Positions 35,489-44,884 of a DNA stretch of 64,000 bases are shown here, one piece after another. Both the position numbers and the translations under genes were made by a program. This DNA comes from Kibdelosporangium sp. MJ126-NF4 (GTDB taxonomy: Bacteria; Actinomycetota; Actinomycetes; Mycobacteriales; Pseudonocardiaceae): positions 62,001 to 126,000 of the forward strand of contig NZ_CDME01000016.1 in the NCBI RefSeq assembly GCF_000826545.1, given 5' to 3'. Each line of letters starts with the position of its first letter. The stretch's first letter is position 1. The notes under the pieces were generated by a model. That model was not told the DNA's origin, did not search any database, and worked only from the letters and a program-made list of their open reading frames with translations.

Positions 35489-36337
35489 GTGGCGAACTCC
35501 CCAGGTCGACCGACCATCAAGTCTCGGCAAGTCGCGACCGAGCTAAGACGGCTCCGCAAACAAGCGGGCCTGTCGACAACTCGGGTAGGCAAGCTACTCG
35601 GCATGTCACAGAGCATGGTCAGCCGGGTCGAGCTCGGCACCCGCGGTCTGAAACCGGACGAGGTCGCCGCGATGCTCGGGCTCTACCGCGTCCCGGCCGC
35701 CCGGCGCGAGGAACTGATGACGCTGGTCCGGGAATCGGCGGAGCCCGGCTGGTGGGTCGCGCGCTACGGAGACCAACTCCCGCAGCAGTGGCAGGCGCTC
35801 ATCGGCTATGAGTCGACAGCGACAAAGATCCTCAACTACGAGCCAATCGGCATCCCCGGCCTGCTCCAGACAGCGGACTACGCCCGCGCAAGGATTATCG
35901 GCACCGCCGAATACGTCCTCTCAGACACCGAGCTCGACGCCAAGGTATCGGCACGCCTTGGCAGGCAAGCGATTCTCAGCCGGTCGACACCACCCGAGCT
36001 CACTGTCCTCATACACGAGCCCGCACTGATGCTGCCAGTCGGCGGTGAGGATGTCATGCGCAGGCAACTGCGGCATCTTCTGGACATGGCTGATCGCCCT
36101 GCGATCACCGTGCGGATCGTTCCACTCGCCGCCGGGCCACACCCAGGCCTCGACGGCGCGTTCGTGATCATGGAGATGCCTGACGAGCCACCAGTCTTGT
36201 ACCAGGAAAGCAAGACCCACAACGCTTTTCTTGAAGAGAAGGACCTGGCAGTCTTTAAGCTGGCATGGACGAAAATTCAGGCGGCGGCGCTCTCCCCGGC
36301 GGACTCGATGGAAAGAATCGCCGCAGACCTGGCCTAG
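35489..36337 (+). CDS. XRE-family regulator with DUF5753 domain
   Basis: The 282-residue protein has an N-terminal helix-turn-helix (~14-70; TTRVGKLLGMSQSMVSRVELG) and a C-terminal DUF5753 ligand/partner domain (~90-270), containing YEPIGIPGLLQTADYARA and VRIVPLAAGPHPG. This architecture is abundant in morphologically complex actinomycetes and is nearly always next to a DUF397 gene, as here; the pairs resemble the WhiJ system that controls development or secondary metabolism. GTG 35489 follows GGAGG by 6 bases. Confidence 0.93.
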   Translation: MANSPGRPTIKSRQVATELRRLRKQAGLSTTRVGKLLGMSQSMVSRVELGTRGLKPDEVAAMLGLYRVPAARREELMTLVRESAEPGWWVARYGDQLPQQWQALIGYESTATKILNYEPIGIPGLLQTADYARARIIGTAEYVLSDTELDAKVSARLGRQAILSRSTPPELTVLIHEPALMLPVGGEDVMRRQLRHLLDMADRPAITVRIVPLAAGPHPGLDGAFVIMEMPDEPPVLYQESKTHNAFLEEKDLAVFKLAWTKIQAAALSPADSMERIAADLA

Positions 36338-36351
36338 AGCTGGGAGCGATC

Positions 36352-36636
36352 ATGGAATGGCGCAAAAGCAGCTATAGCGGCAACACGAACAACTGCGTGG
36401 AGGTGAGCTGGCGCAAGAGCAGCCGCAGCTTGAGCTCGGGCAACTGTGTTGAGGTGAAGTGGCGCAAGAGCAGCGGCAGTGGCAACACGAACGCCTGCGT
36501 GGAGGTCGCCAACACCGGCCCGGTGGTCGGAGTCCGCGACTCCAAGAACCCCGCACCGACTCTCGCCTTCGACCAGACCGCTTGGTCGGCCTTGGTGAGC
36601 ACACTCGCACCGAGCCAGGCGGACAACTGTCAATAA
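36352..36636 (+). CDS. DUF397 protein with triplicated N-terminal motif
   Basis: The 94-residue protein ends in a normal DUF397 C-terminus (GVRDSKNPAPTLAFDQTAWSAL). Its N-terminus carries three tandem 17-residue units: WRKSSYSGNTNNCVEV, WRKSSRSLSSGNCVEV and WRKSSGSGNTNACVEV (DNA 36358-36510). A canonical DUF397 protein has one. ATG 36352 is 14 bases after the XRE stop; the upstream in-frame ATG at 36265 lies inside the XRE gene. It probably acts as partner or antagonist of the XRE protein. Confidence 0.9.
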   Translation: MEWRKSSYSGNTNNCVEVSWRKSSRSLSSGNCVEVKWRKSSGSGNTNACVEVANTGPVVGVRDSKNPAPTLAFDQTAWSALVSTLAPSQADNCQ

Positions 36637-36725
36637 GTCCCAACGAATGCCGGATGTCCGGATCAGGTGATTGCTCGTAGCGTGCGCGGCGGCTTAGCCG
36701 ACCGCTCACCCCACGGGGGTTCCCG

Positions 36726-38960
36726 ATGCGAGTTCGCCATTGTCTGATCCTGGCCGCCAGCCTGTCGCTGTTATCCGCTGTTCCCGCTCTGGCCGATCCA
36801 CCCGGCACCGGACAGCCGGGCGAGTACCGCCCGGTCCGCGGGCCGTCGGCCCCCGCGGAACACAGGTTCCTGCAGAAGGCGGTTCGCGGCGACACGATCC
36901 CGCGGCACGCGCACGACATCGCCGCCCAGGAAGCCGAGAAGCTGCCCGTTGCCGGTGCGCGCTGGCAGTCGGTCGGGCCGACCAACATCGGCGGCCGGAT
37001 CGTGAGTCTGGCGCTTGATCCCCACCGGGCCGACACCTTGTACGCGGCCGCGGCCAGCGGCGGGCTCTGGCGCTCGACGGACGCGGGCCGCACCTTCGCA
37101 CCGGCGTGGCCGGACAATTGGACGCAGGCGATGGGCGCTGTGGCGGCCGCGAACGACGGGACTCTGTACGTCGGCACCGGCGAACCCAACCCGGGCGGCG
37201 GCAGCGTGACCTACGAGGGCACCGGCGTCTACCGCTCCACCGATGGCGCGAAGACCTGGCAGAACATCGGCCTGCGGGACTCGGGGACGATCGGCGGGAT
37301 CGCGGTCGACAAGGCCGATCCGAAACGCCTTTTCGTGGCTGCCAACGGATCGCTGTACAGCCCTGGCGGCGACCGCGGCGTCTACCTGAGCGCCGACGGC
37401 GGAACGAGCTGGCGGCGCGTGCTCGATGTGGCCAACGAGTTCACCGGCGCGGTGGACGTCCAGATCGACCCGGCTGATCCCAAGCGGGTGTACGCCGTGC
37501 TGTGGGATCACCGCCGTACGCCGGTCAAGCGCACCTACGGCGGCGAAGGGTCCGGCGTGTTCCGCAGCGAGGACGGCGGCCTGACCTGGCGACGTCTCGG
37601 CGGTGGGCTGCCCGCCGCCGGACCGGATGTCGGGCGGATCGGCATCGGTGTCGCCACATCCGAGCCGGGCCGGGTCTATGCCATCGTCAACAGCACCGCC
37701 GGGCCGTTCGCGAGTTTCCACACGTCCGCGGACGCGGGCACGACGTGGACCAGGCTGCCCGAGCCGGACGTGCTGCGAACGTCGCAGTCCTCGTTCGGCT
37801 GGTGGTTCGGCAAGATCTGGGTCGACCCCGACAACGCCAGGCAGGTACACGTCGCCGGTGTCCCACTGCTGACCACAAAGGACGGTGGCGGCACGTGGAC
37901 CGCCGACGGCGTCACGGTCCACGCCGACCAGCACGCGATGATCTGGGACCCGCGTCGGCCGGGTCGCGTGTACCTGGGCAACGACGGTGGCGTGTACCGG
38001 TCGGACGCGGATGGCCTCGGCGGCTGGGTCAAGGCCGAACACGAGCCGTACACCCAGTTCTACAGCGCCGCGATCACCCCGCAGGACACGTCCCGGATCT
38101 CCGGCGGCACCCAGGACAACGGGTCGCTGCGGTCGTGGAACGGAGAGGCGTTCAACGAGTACCTCGGCGGCGACGGCGAGGAGAACCTGATCAACCCGCG
38201 GGACAAGCAGAACGTCTTCGCGTGCTACCAGTTCGGCAACTGCTTCCGGTCGACCGACGGCGGCGACACCATGACGTTCTTCACCCCGGCGACCACGTCC
38301 GACCGCCGCAACTGGTTCACGCCGGTCCAGTTCGACCCGTCCGACCCGAAAGTCCTCTACTACGGCGGGAACCGGCTCAACCGGTCGGCCGACGGCGGCG
38401 TGACCTGGACGCCGATCAGCCCGGATCTCGGCGGCGGGCCCGGCCAGGACGTGTACCCGTTCGGCACGATCAGCACGGTCGCCGCCGCGCCGTCGGATCC
38501 GCGGACGATCTGGGCGGGCACCGACGACGGCCGCGTCTGGATCACCCGTGACCTCGGGGCGACGTGGACGAAGGTGCTCGACGGCCGGACCTGGGTCACC
38601 AGGATCGCGGTGTCCGAACACGACGCGGCCACCGCGTACGTCACGCTGTCGGGCTACCGCTCCGGTTCGGACCAGCCGCACGTGCTCGTGACCCGGTCGG
38701 CGGGCGCGCGGTGGTCCGACATCTCCGGCAATCTCCCGTCGGCACCGGTCAACGACGTGCTCCTCGGCCGGGCCGGGCTGATCTATCTGGCCACGGACCA
38801 AGGCGTCTTCCTCGGACACACCGCGATCAGAGGGCACTGGGTCAGGCTCGGTCACGGCATGCCACGGGTCGCGGTCGACGACATCGAGTACGACCCGCGC
38901 AACCACCGGCTTGTCGCGGCGACCTTCGGCCGGGGCCTCTACACCACTCCCGTCCCGTGA
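36726..38960 (+). CDS. Secreted BNR/Asp-box beta-propeller protein
   Basis: The 744-residue protein has a signal peptide (~1-23) and many Asp-box repeats of the sialidase/sortilin propeller type: STDGAKTW, SADGGTSW, SEDGGLTW, SADAGTTW and SADGGVTW, spread over ~90-740. It resembles the WD40/YVTN/BNR-like secreted glycosidase-like family, but no catalytic sialidase triad is evident, so binding or an unknown glycosidase activity is equally possible. ATG 36726 follows a GGGGG ribosome-type sequence. The adjacent gap on the right (38961-39085) holds only the FIST promoter region. Confidence 0.85.
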   Translation: MRVRHCLILAASLSLLSAVPALADPPGTGQPGEYRPVRGPSAPAEHRFLQKAVRGDTIPRHAHDIAAQEAEKLPVAGARWQSVGPTNIGGRIVSLALDPHRADTLYAAAASGGLWRSTDAGRTFAPAWPDNWTQAMGAVAAANDGTLYVGTGEPNPGGGSVTYEGTGVYRSTDGAKTWQNIGLRDSGTIGGIAVDKADPKRLFVAANGSLYSPGGDRGVYLSADGGTSWRRVLDVANEFTGAVDVQIDPADPKRVYAVLWDHRRTPVKRTYGGEGSGVFRSEDGGLTWRRLGGGLPAAGPDVGRIGIGVATSEPGRVYAIVNSTAGPFASFHTSADAGTTWTRLPEPDVLRTSQSSFGWWFGKIWVDPDNARQVHVAGVPLLTTKDGGGTWTADGVTVHADQHAMIWDPRRPGRVYLGNDGGVYRSDADGLGGWVKAEHEPYTQFYSAAITPQDTSRISGGTQDNGSLRSWNGEAFNEYLGGDGEENLINPRDKQNVFACYQFGNCFRSTDGGDTMTFFTPATTSDRRNWFTPVQFDPSDPKVLYYGGNRLNRSADGGVTWTPISPDLGGGPGQDVYPFGTISTVAAAPSDPRTIWAGTDDGRVWITRDLGATWTKVLDGRTWVTRIAVSEHDAATAYVTLSGYRSGSDQPHVLVTRSAGARWSDISGNLPSAPVNDVLLGRAGLIYLATDQGVFLGHTAIRGHWVRLGHGMPRVAVDDIEYDPRNHRLVAATFGRGLYTTPVP

Positions 38961-39085
38961 GACATCGGGTGATTCTCCCGGAATGATCTTTACCTCGATC
39001 GGGTGACCCGGCCGGTCGCCGCCATCGCCAGCGACACTGCCCACTACGGTGATGCACCTGGCGCTGGAGCCTCCGGGAGGGCGCG

Positions 39086-40261
39086 ATGATCGAGCCGGGC
39101 AGGCGATGGATGGGCGTCGCACGCAGCACCGACGGTGTGAGCCGGGCCGCGGCGGCCCAGGCGGCGCGCGCCGCGCTCACCGGTGCCGACCCCAAGATCG
39201 TGATCGCGTACTTCGCGATCAGCCACGACCCGGCCGACGTCCTCGCCGGTGTCCGTGACGTCGTGCCGGGCGTCCCGCTCATCGGGTGTTCCACGCACGG
39301 CGAGATCGCGCCGGGCGGCCCCACCGACGGCACCGTCGTCGTCACGGCCATCGGCGGGCCGGGGATCGACGTCACCACGTCGGTGGCCGAGTCGGTGTCC
39401 GGGCGGCAGCGGGAGGCGGGCGCGCAGGTCGCCGGGTGCGTGGCGCGGGCCCGCGAGGACCTGCCGCACCGGGTGCTGCTGATCCTGACCGACGGTCGGA
39501 TCCGGGACCAGGAAGCCGTTCTGCGCGGTATCTACGGTGTCGTCGGCGCGAGTGTCCCGTTGATCGGCGGCTGCGCGGGTGACGGCTGGCGGATGGCGCA
39601 CACGCTGGTGCTCGGCGACGACAGGGTGCTGACCGACTCGGTCGTCGCGGTGACGATCGCCTCCGAGGCGCCGCTGGCGGTCGCGGTCGGCCACGGCTGG
39701 CGCAGGATCGGCGACCCGATGATCGTCACCGGCGCCGCGAACGGCCGTGTGTACACATTGGACGACCGGCCCGCGCTGGACGTGTACCTCGACCGGCTCG
39801 GCGCGCCGCCGGAGGCCTACACCGACCGGCAGGCGTTCCTGGACTTCGCGCTGTCGAGACCGTTGGGGGTGCAGCGGCGCAGCGGGGTGGAGGCGCGCAA
39901 CCTGTCCACCGACATCGACATCGAGGGCCGGTCGATCGGCTGCGGCACGGCGATCGACCACGGCGGGCTGGCGTGGGCGATGACCGGCGACCGGGATTCG
40001 ATACTGGCGGCGACCGACACGGTGTGCGAGAACGTGGTCGCCGGGCTCGGCGGCCTGCAACCGGTGGGGCTGCTGGCGTTCAGCTGCTCGGCGCTGCGTT
40101 CTGTGCTCGGCGACGACGGCATCCGATGTGAGAACGAGCGGATCGCCAAGTGGGCGGGGACCGCGCCGTTCGCCGGTTTCTACACCTACGGGGAAATCGC
40201 ACGGGTTCGCGGTATCGACGGGTTCCACAACCAGACTCTCGCGGTGCTGGCGCTGAGCTGA
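39086..40261 (+). CDS. FIST domain sensory protein
   Basis: The 391-residue protein has an N-terminal FIST domain (~25-225; IGCSTHGEIAPGG and GGCAGDGWRM) and a C-terminal FIST_C domain (~230-380; FSCSALRSVLG and GFYTYGEIARV). FIST proteins are predicted small-ligand sensors, possibly for amino acids. It has no output domain of its own. The diguanylate cyclase gene starts 14 bases downstream, so FIST sensing and c-di-GMP output are probably one unit. ATG 39086 follows GGGAGGG. Confidence 0.9.
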   Translation: MIEPGRRWMGVARSTDGVSRAAAAQAARAALTGADPKIVIAYFAISHDPADVLAGVRDVVPGVPLIGCSTHGEIAPGGPTDGTVVVTAIGGPGIDVTTSVAESVSGRQREAGAQVAGCVARAREDLPHRVLLILTDGRIRDQEAVLRGIYGVVGASVPLIGGCAGDGWRMAHTLVLGDDRVLTDSVVAVTIASEAPLAVAVGHGWRRIGDPMIVTGAANGRVYTLDDRPALDVYLDRLGAPPEAYTDRQAFLDFALSRPLGVQRRSGVEARNLSTDIDIEGRSIGCGTAIDHGGLAWAMTGDRDSILAATDTVCENVVAGLGGLQPVGLLAFSCSALRSVLGDDGIRCENERIAKWAGTAPFAGFYTYGEIARVRGIDGFHNQTLAVLALS

Positions 40262-40275
40262 GCTATCGGGCTGAC

Positions 40276-41781
40276 ATGACCGACGATCACGGATGGCTGC
40301 ACGGCCAGCAGCTGCTCGAACTGCTGGCGGTGATCTCGTCGTACCCGGACGAGGAGTCGGCGGTTCGGGGCGCGGTGGAGCGTGCCGCGCAGGCGTTGGA
40401 GGCCGAGGTCGCCGCGGTCGTGATCGGCGGGCAGGTGGTGGCCTCGGTGGGTTTTCCCGCGGCCAGGCTGCCCGAGGACGACCTGGTCGCGGTGGCCCGG
40501 CGGGAACGGGACACGCTGACCGTGCCCGGTGTCGGCGACTGTCCTGCGGTGACCGCGCGCTGGGGCGGCACCCACCCGGGCACCCTGCTGCTCGCCCGGT
40601 GGGCGGACGGGTTCACCATCCAGGAGAAGTCGCTGGTGCGGGGGATGGCGCGGCTGCTGGAGCTGACGCTGACCATGCTGCGCGCGTTGCAACGCAGCGA
40701 ACGACAGGCCGCCGAGAACGCCGAGTTGCTCAGGTCGCTGCGGCAGCGTCAGCGGCTGGTGGAGCACTTGTTCGACATCCAGCGCGCGATCTCCCGCCGT
40801 CGCCCGCTTGCCCAGATCCTCGACATGATCACCGGCGCGGCACAGGACCTGCTCGGTGACGAGATCGTCGGACTGTGGCTGCGTGAGTCGCCGGAGGGCG
40901 ACGACACCAGGCTGGTCGCCCACGTCGGGTTGCGCACGGAGGTCGCCCGCAGGCGCCCGACCGTGCCGCTGGCGGAGGCGGGCGCCGCGGGCCAGGCGAT
41001 GCTGACCGACGACGTCGTCGTGCTGCACGGGTACGCGGAGACCTCGACACTGATCGCCGAGCTGAGCGACGGACGGCTGTGCGCGTCGATGGCCGCGCCC
41101 GTGCACGACAGCGGCGCGGTCAGCGGCAGCCTGATGGTCGGCTCGCACCGGCAGACCCGCGGCTACACCGCCTCGGACGTGCAGACCCTGCGGGCGTTCG
41201 CCGAGCACGTGAGCCTCGCGCTGACCGACGCCAACACCGTCGACCGGATGTACCAGGCGTTCCACGACTCGCTGACCGGACTGGCCAGCCGGGGCCTGTT
41301 CCTCGAGGAGCTGGCCAAGCGGCTCGGCGCGGCCGAGCACGACGGCAAGCGGGTGGCGTTGCTGTTCCTGGACCTCGACCGGTTCAAGGCGGTGAACGAC
41401 AGCCTCGGCCACGCGGCGGGCGACGACCTGCTGACGATCACGGCAGGCAGGCTGAAGTCGCAGCTGCGCGCGGTGGACGTGGCCGCGCGGTTCGGCGGCG
41501 ACGAGTTCGCGGTGCTGCTGTACGGCGTGGCCACCACGTCGGACGCGGCGCGGGTGGCCGAGCGGATCCTGCGCACGATCGGCGAGCCGATGCCGGTGGC
41601 CGGGCGGCACCTGCGGGTGAACGCCAGCATCGGCATCGCGTTGAGCACACCGGGAATGCCCGATCCGGCCGACCTGATGCGGCGCGCGGACGTCGCGATG
41701 TACCAGGCGAAACGCAACGGACGCGGCCGACTCGAGGTCTTCACCGACGAGATGCTGTTGTCGTTCCCGACAGCGGACTGA
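40276..41781 (+). CDS. GAF-GGDEF diguanylate cyclase
   Basis: The 501-residue protein contains an N-terminal sensor-like region (~10-130), a second GAF-type domain (~165-310), and a C-terminal GGDEF domain (~330-495). The active site RFGGDEFAVLL (GGDEF at 407-411) is intact, and the inhibitory I-site RxxD (Arg 398, Asp 401) lies the standard five residues upstream, so it should make c-di-GMP with product inhibition. There is no EAL domain. ATG 40276 is preferred to a longer frame inside the FIST gene. It is probably cotranscribed with that gene. Confidence 0.93.
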   Translation: MTDDHGWLHGQQLLELLAVISSYPDEESAVRGAVERAAQALEAEVAAVVIGGQVVASVGFPAARLPEDDLVAVARRERDTLTVPGVGDCPAVTARWGGTHPGTLLLARWADGFTIQEKSLVRGMARLLELTLTMLRALQRSERQAAENAELLRSLRQRQRLVEHLFDIQRAISRRRPLAQILDMITGAAQDLLGDEIVGLWLRESPEGDDTRLVAHVGLRTEVARRRPTVPLAEAGAAGQAMLTDDVVVLHGYAETSTLIAELSDGRLCASMAAPVHDSGAVSGSLMVGSHRQTRGYTASDVQTLRAFAEHVSLALTDANTVDRMYQAFHDSLTGLASRGLFLEELAKRLGAAEHDGKRVALLFLDLDRFKAVNDSLGHAAGDDLLTITAGRLKSQLRAVDVAARFGGDEFAVLLYGVATTSDAARVAERILRTIGEPMPVAGRHLRVNASIGIALSTPGMPDPADLMRRADVAMYQAKRNGRGRLEVFTDEMLLSFPTAD

Positions 41782-42041
41782 ACCCGCTTCGACCATCGAC
41801 GGGCGAGATTTGCTTGTTTGCCAGCGAACAACGTCTCCGCCAACGCGCGAACCCCTGTTCCTGTTGCATTGCTGCGGGTGACTTCACACAAACTCCCGCA
41901 CAGCTGGACGAATGCTGTCTCTCTTCATAACCTGTCCAGGATTTCGCGGTTCCGGTCACCCAACAAGGGTGATGACGCGAGGACGCCGCCGAGCTGTCCC
42001 TTCCCTCGGCGGTATCAGCTGACGAAGGAGACACGCGCGAC
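41782..42041. other. 260-bp 5' region of the NlpC/P60 gene
   Basis: This gap holds no gene. A hairpin CCGCCGAG (41986-41993)/CTCGGCGG (42005-42012) lies ~30 bases before the start codon, followed by AAGGAG. I looked for the c-di-AMP riboswitch often found before such genes and did not find its conserved blocks. Confidence 0.5.
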
Positions 42042-43103
42042 GTGGCGTCGCAACGACTCAAGAGAACCATGCGTGGAGCACTGACAGCGTCCGCCATCAT
42101 CACGATGGTCAGCGCGACCGCAGCTCCCGCGATCGCGCAGCCCCCCGCCCAGAACAACGAGTCCGAGGCTCTGCAGAAGTTCCGCGAGCTGTCGGCGAAG
42201 TCCGAGCTCGTCAACGAGGAATACAACAAGGCAACCGACGACAAGGCCGCCAAACAGGCGGAACTGGACAAGGCCACATCGGATCTGGCCGCGGCCAACC
42301 AGGCGAAGACGACCGCCGCTGCCACGGAGAACCAGTACCGCGGCCAGGTGGAGAGCCTCAGCTTCGCCTCCCTGCGCGGTGCCCGGTTCAACAAGCTGTC
42401 GGCGCTGCTGACCGGAACGTCCACACAGGACTTCCTTGACCGCTCCTCGGCACTGGGCGTGCTGGCGGCGGACAACGCCAAGGCGCTCAGCGAACTGCAC
42501 AACGCCGTCACCACGGCGACGGAAGCCGAGGCAAGGACCGCGGACGCGCAGAACCGCGCCACCGAGGCCCGCAATGCGGCGAGCAAGCTCCAGGCCGAGA
42601 TCAACACCCGCCGCCAGGAACTGCACAAGCAGATCAAGGTGGCCGAGGCCGAGTACAAGAAGCTGTCGCAGGCCGAGAAGGACAAGCTCAGGAGCGGCGG
42701 TGCCTCGGCCGACAACGGCCAGTACCTCGGCCCGCCAGGGGCCGCCAACACGGCCATGCAGGCCGCTCTCAGTCGACGCGGTGACCCCTACAAGTGGAGC
42801 GGCATGTCGCCGGGTGCCTTCGACTGCTCCGGCCTGATGATGTGGTCCTACGGGCAGGCAGGCATCAGGCTCCCCCGGTCCAGCCGGGCACAGTACACCG
42901 TGGGCAGGGCGGTCTCCAGGGACGCGCTGCAACATGGCGACCTGCTGTTCTTCGGCGGCAGCGCCGGTTCGATCCACCACGTCGCCATGTACGTCGGCGA
43001 CGGCAAGATGGTGCACGCGCCGAACACCGGTGATGTGGTGAAGGTCGTTCCGCTCGGCGGTGGCGGATCCGACTACTTCGGCGCCAAGCGCGTCGTTGGC
43101 TGA
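42042..43103 (+). CDS. Secreted NlpC/P60 peptidoglycan endopeptidase
   Basis: The 353-residue RipA-like protein has a signal peptide (~1-32), a long Ala/Glu/Lys-rich coiled coil (~40-215) and a C-terminal NlpC/P60 cysteine peptidase (~235-353). The catalytic Cys is in GAFDCSGLMMWSYGQAG (Cys 262) and the His residues are in IHHVAMYVGDGKMVHAP. It would cleave peptide cross-links in the cell wall during division or growth. GTG 42042 has AAGGAG ~11 bases upstream. A short hairpin terminator follows. Confidence 0.93.
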   Translation: MASQRLKRTMRGALTASAIITMVSATAAPAIAQPPAQNNESEALQKFRELSAKSELVNEEYNKATDDKAAKQAELDKATSDLAAANQAKTTAAATENQYRGQVESLSFASLRGARFNKLSALLTGTSTQDFLDRSSALGVLAADNAKALSELHNAVTTATEAEARTADAQNRATEARNAASKLQAEINTRRQELHKQIKVAEAEYKKLSQAEKDKLRSGGASADNGQYLGPPGAANTAMQAALSRRGDPYKWSGMSPGAFDCSGLMMWSYGQAGIRLPRSSRAQYTVGRAVSRDALQHGDLLFFGGSAGSIHHVAMYVGDGKMVHAPNTGDVVKVVPLGGGGSDYFGAKRVVG

Positions 43104-43120
43104 TCCGGACTTGTGATTTC

Positions 43121-43139
43121 CGGGGCAAGAATGGCCCCG
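43121..43139. terminator. Short hairpin after the NlpC/P60 gene
   Basis: CGGGGC-aagaatg-GCCCCG forms a 6-bp stem 18 bases after the stop codon. No T tract follows. Confidence 0.5.
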
Positions 43140-43731
43140 TCTGGCGTCGGGACATCCGCGATGAATTCCGGGATGGGCATCAAAACGGCCGAAACATTCT
43201 GTCCTTGCTCCGCTCCGCCAGGGTCCGCCGTGGCCCACACTCGGTGCTCTCGTCGCCGAGTAGCGGAACGCACTCACATGCCGCTAAGCGGCCCTGTCAC
43301 TCGACACAACCTCTCGCTGACCTGATGGAGCTACCGGTCGCTGTGCCAGGCGATGTCCGTGGGCGGGCTCCGGATCAGATCCACGGCCTGCTCACCAGTC
43401 AGCTGCGACGTGTCTCCAGAAAGGTGCCAGCCCACAGTCATGACACGGCATGCTATCCGTCGCCCACACCAACCCAATTGTCCTGTCTCGTTGATCATGG
43501 GGCACGTCGCTGAATGATGGCAGCGGATCGGTGAGCTCTCGGGCTCAGGGAACCGGGCTGTGGCGGCGGTGTGCCGGAGGTCATGCCGCCGCGGGTGCTT
43601 ATCGGCCGCGTGGGGTGGACCGGCGCGAAAACTTCGTGAAAACGCCGCGAAAGACCCGGTGGGCACAATCGGGTCCACAGAGGACACGGCAGGCGGTCGC
43701 GCCCGCCGCTGGACATCGGGAAAGGTACGGC
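43140..43731. other. Intergenic stretch without a recognisable gene
   Basis: About 590 bp between the NlpC/P60 and lectin-like genes. Open frames exist on both strands (for example 43331-43687 on the minus strand), but none looks like a known protein or has a convincing ribosome site. The last ~60 bases should contain the promoter of the lectin-like gene. Confidence 0.5.
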
Positions 43732-44190
43732 GTGAAATTCGGACGGATAGCGGCCCTGCTCGCGGCTGTGGTGACGACCGCGATGGTCACCGTCACGCCC
43801 ACAGCGGCGAACGCGGGAGATATGATCGTTCCGTGGAAGAATGTCCGCTCAGGGCTATGCCTCGACCACAATTTCACGGACGGTCTGCACGTGCGGGGGT
43901 GCAACAGCGGGCCGTATCAGAAGTGGGAGCGCACCTGGTACCCCTCGGACGGCCGTACACAGTGGATGAACGTAGCGACGAGGATGTGCCTTGACAGCAG
44001 TGAGAGAGGCACGCGTGCGTTCGGGTGCAACACGTTGCCCTACCAGCGCTGGAAGCTCGGCAGCTGGGGCAACTACCGATACGAACTGGTCAACAACTTC
44101 ACCAACGGATGCCTGGACTACAGCGAGCACGGGCTACGAACCTTTGGGTGCAACGGTTCGTCGTACCAGCTCTGGAGTCATGTGCTGTAA
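43732..44190 (+). CDS. Small secreted ricin-B-type (beta-trefoil) protein
   Basis: The 152-residue protein has a signal peptide (~1-31, ending AANA) and a single beta-trefoil made of three similar units. Each unit has CLD followed ~10-20 residues later by GCN and a Q-x-[21 protein letters not shown] and [10 protein letters not shown]. This is the ricin B lectin signature, so carbohydrate binding is likely. There is no enzymatic domain. GTG 43732 is chosen over the frame to 43531 because AAAGG lies 7 bases upstream and the signal peptide starts here. Confidence 0.85.
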   Translation: MKFGRIAALLAAVVTTAMVTVTPTAANAGDMIVPWKNVRSGLCLDHNFTDGLHVRGCNSGPYQKWERTWYPSDGRTQWMNVATRMCLDSSERGTRAFGCNTLPYQRWKLGSWGNYRYELVNNFTNGCLDYSEHGLRTFGCNGSSYQLWSHVL

Positions 44191-44242
44191 CCGGTGAACC
44201 ACCCCTCCGGCGTGGTGGTCAGCCTCGCCGGTCTGACGTGAA

Positions 44243-44280
44243 AGGGCTTGGTCTCGCCGTGATCGACGAGACCAAGCCCT
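44243..44280. terminator. 14-bp perfect hairpin at the edge of the relic region
   Basis: AGGGCTTGGTCTCG (44243-44256) pairs perfectly with 44267-44280 over a 10-nt loop. It lies 52 bases after the lectin-like gene and directly abuts the ISL3 relic. Confidence 0.75.
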
Positions 44281-44283
44281 CGT

Positions 44284-44535
44284 CCGGTCGACGGTCTGCA
44301 TCAGGTTGTGCCAAAGGTGCCATCGGTCGGCGACCTGAATTGCCTGCGGTGCACCGGTTGTGGCGCTATCGATGTAGGTCGGGCCGCGGTCCCCTGCAGA
44401 CGACTTCGATCGTCGGGTGTCGGGACAGCCAGGCGGCCACGGTCTCGGCTTCCCGGTCGGGCAGCAAGCCCAGCGGCCTGCGAGTCTCCGCATCGATGAC
44501 CACGGTTCCGTAGACGTGTCCTTGCGCAGGCCATG
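44284..44535 (-). pseudogene. ISL3-family transposase relic
   Basis: On the minus strand one frame reads [20 protein letters not shown] then [16 protein letters not shown]. After a frame change near 44375 another reads [20 protein letters not shown]. Both are consecutive parts of the DDE domain of ISL3 transposases (the GHVYGT and [11 protein letters not shown] blocks). The N-terminal and C-terminal thirds are missing, and at least one frameshift is present. No terminal repeats could be assigned. Confidence 0.75.
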
Positions 44536-44574
44536 CCGCCGTGTCACACCAGACGCGCGTTGTACCTGCGCCGC

Positions 44575-44884
44575 CTGCGAGCACAGGTCGCCAGGGGGCC
44601 GATTCCGGCGCATGTCGCGATGGTCATGGACGGCAATCGCCGATGGGCGCGGGAGGCGGGCCTCGCCGACGTCAGTGAAGGGCACCGGCGCGGCTTCACC
44701 CATGCGGGTGATCGAGGAGGTCGCCCCGGCGCTCTCATCGACCCGGCAGTGGCGCATCGAGATCGTCGGCCGCGTGGACCTTCTCTCCGCCCAGACCGCG
44801 ACGGTCATGCAGGAAGCCCGCGAGGACACCCGCGACTGCGGCCTGCGGTGCCTCACCTTGGCCGTGGGCTACGACGGTCGGTGA
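44575..44884 (+). pseudogene. cis-prenyltransferase (UppS-like) relic 1
   Basis: The first part reads [19 protein letters not shown] and ends EGHRRGF, the catalytic N-terminus of isoprenyl (undecaprenyl) diphosphate synthase. After an internal loss of roughly 60-70 codons and a frame change near 44700, it resumes as [27 protein letters not shown] and [10 protein letters not shown]. It then stops where the IS110 relic begins. The gene is clearly non-functional. Confidence 0.75.

Noticed and set aside
36771..39122. 783-codon minus-strand frame opposite the BNR protein
   Set aside because: Same high-GC shadow effect; the plus-strand product has a signal peptide and repeated Asp boxes.
41782..42041. 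c-di-AMP (ydaO-type) riboswitch before the NlpC/P60 gene
   Set aside because: The genomic context is right, but the conserved GGGGA and GGGTGAA blocks are not present; only a simple hairpin is visible.
43331..43687. 118-codon minus-strand frame in the gap before the lectin-like gene
   Set aside because: No recognised family, no good ribosome site, and unusual composition; not enough support for a gene.
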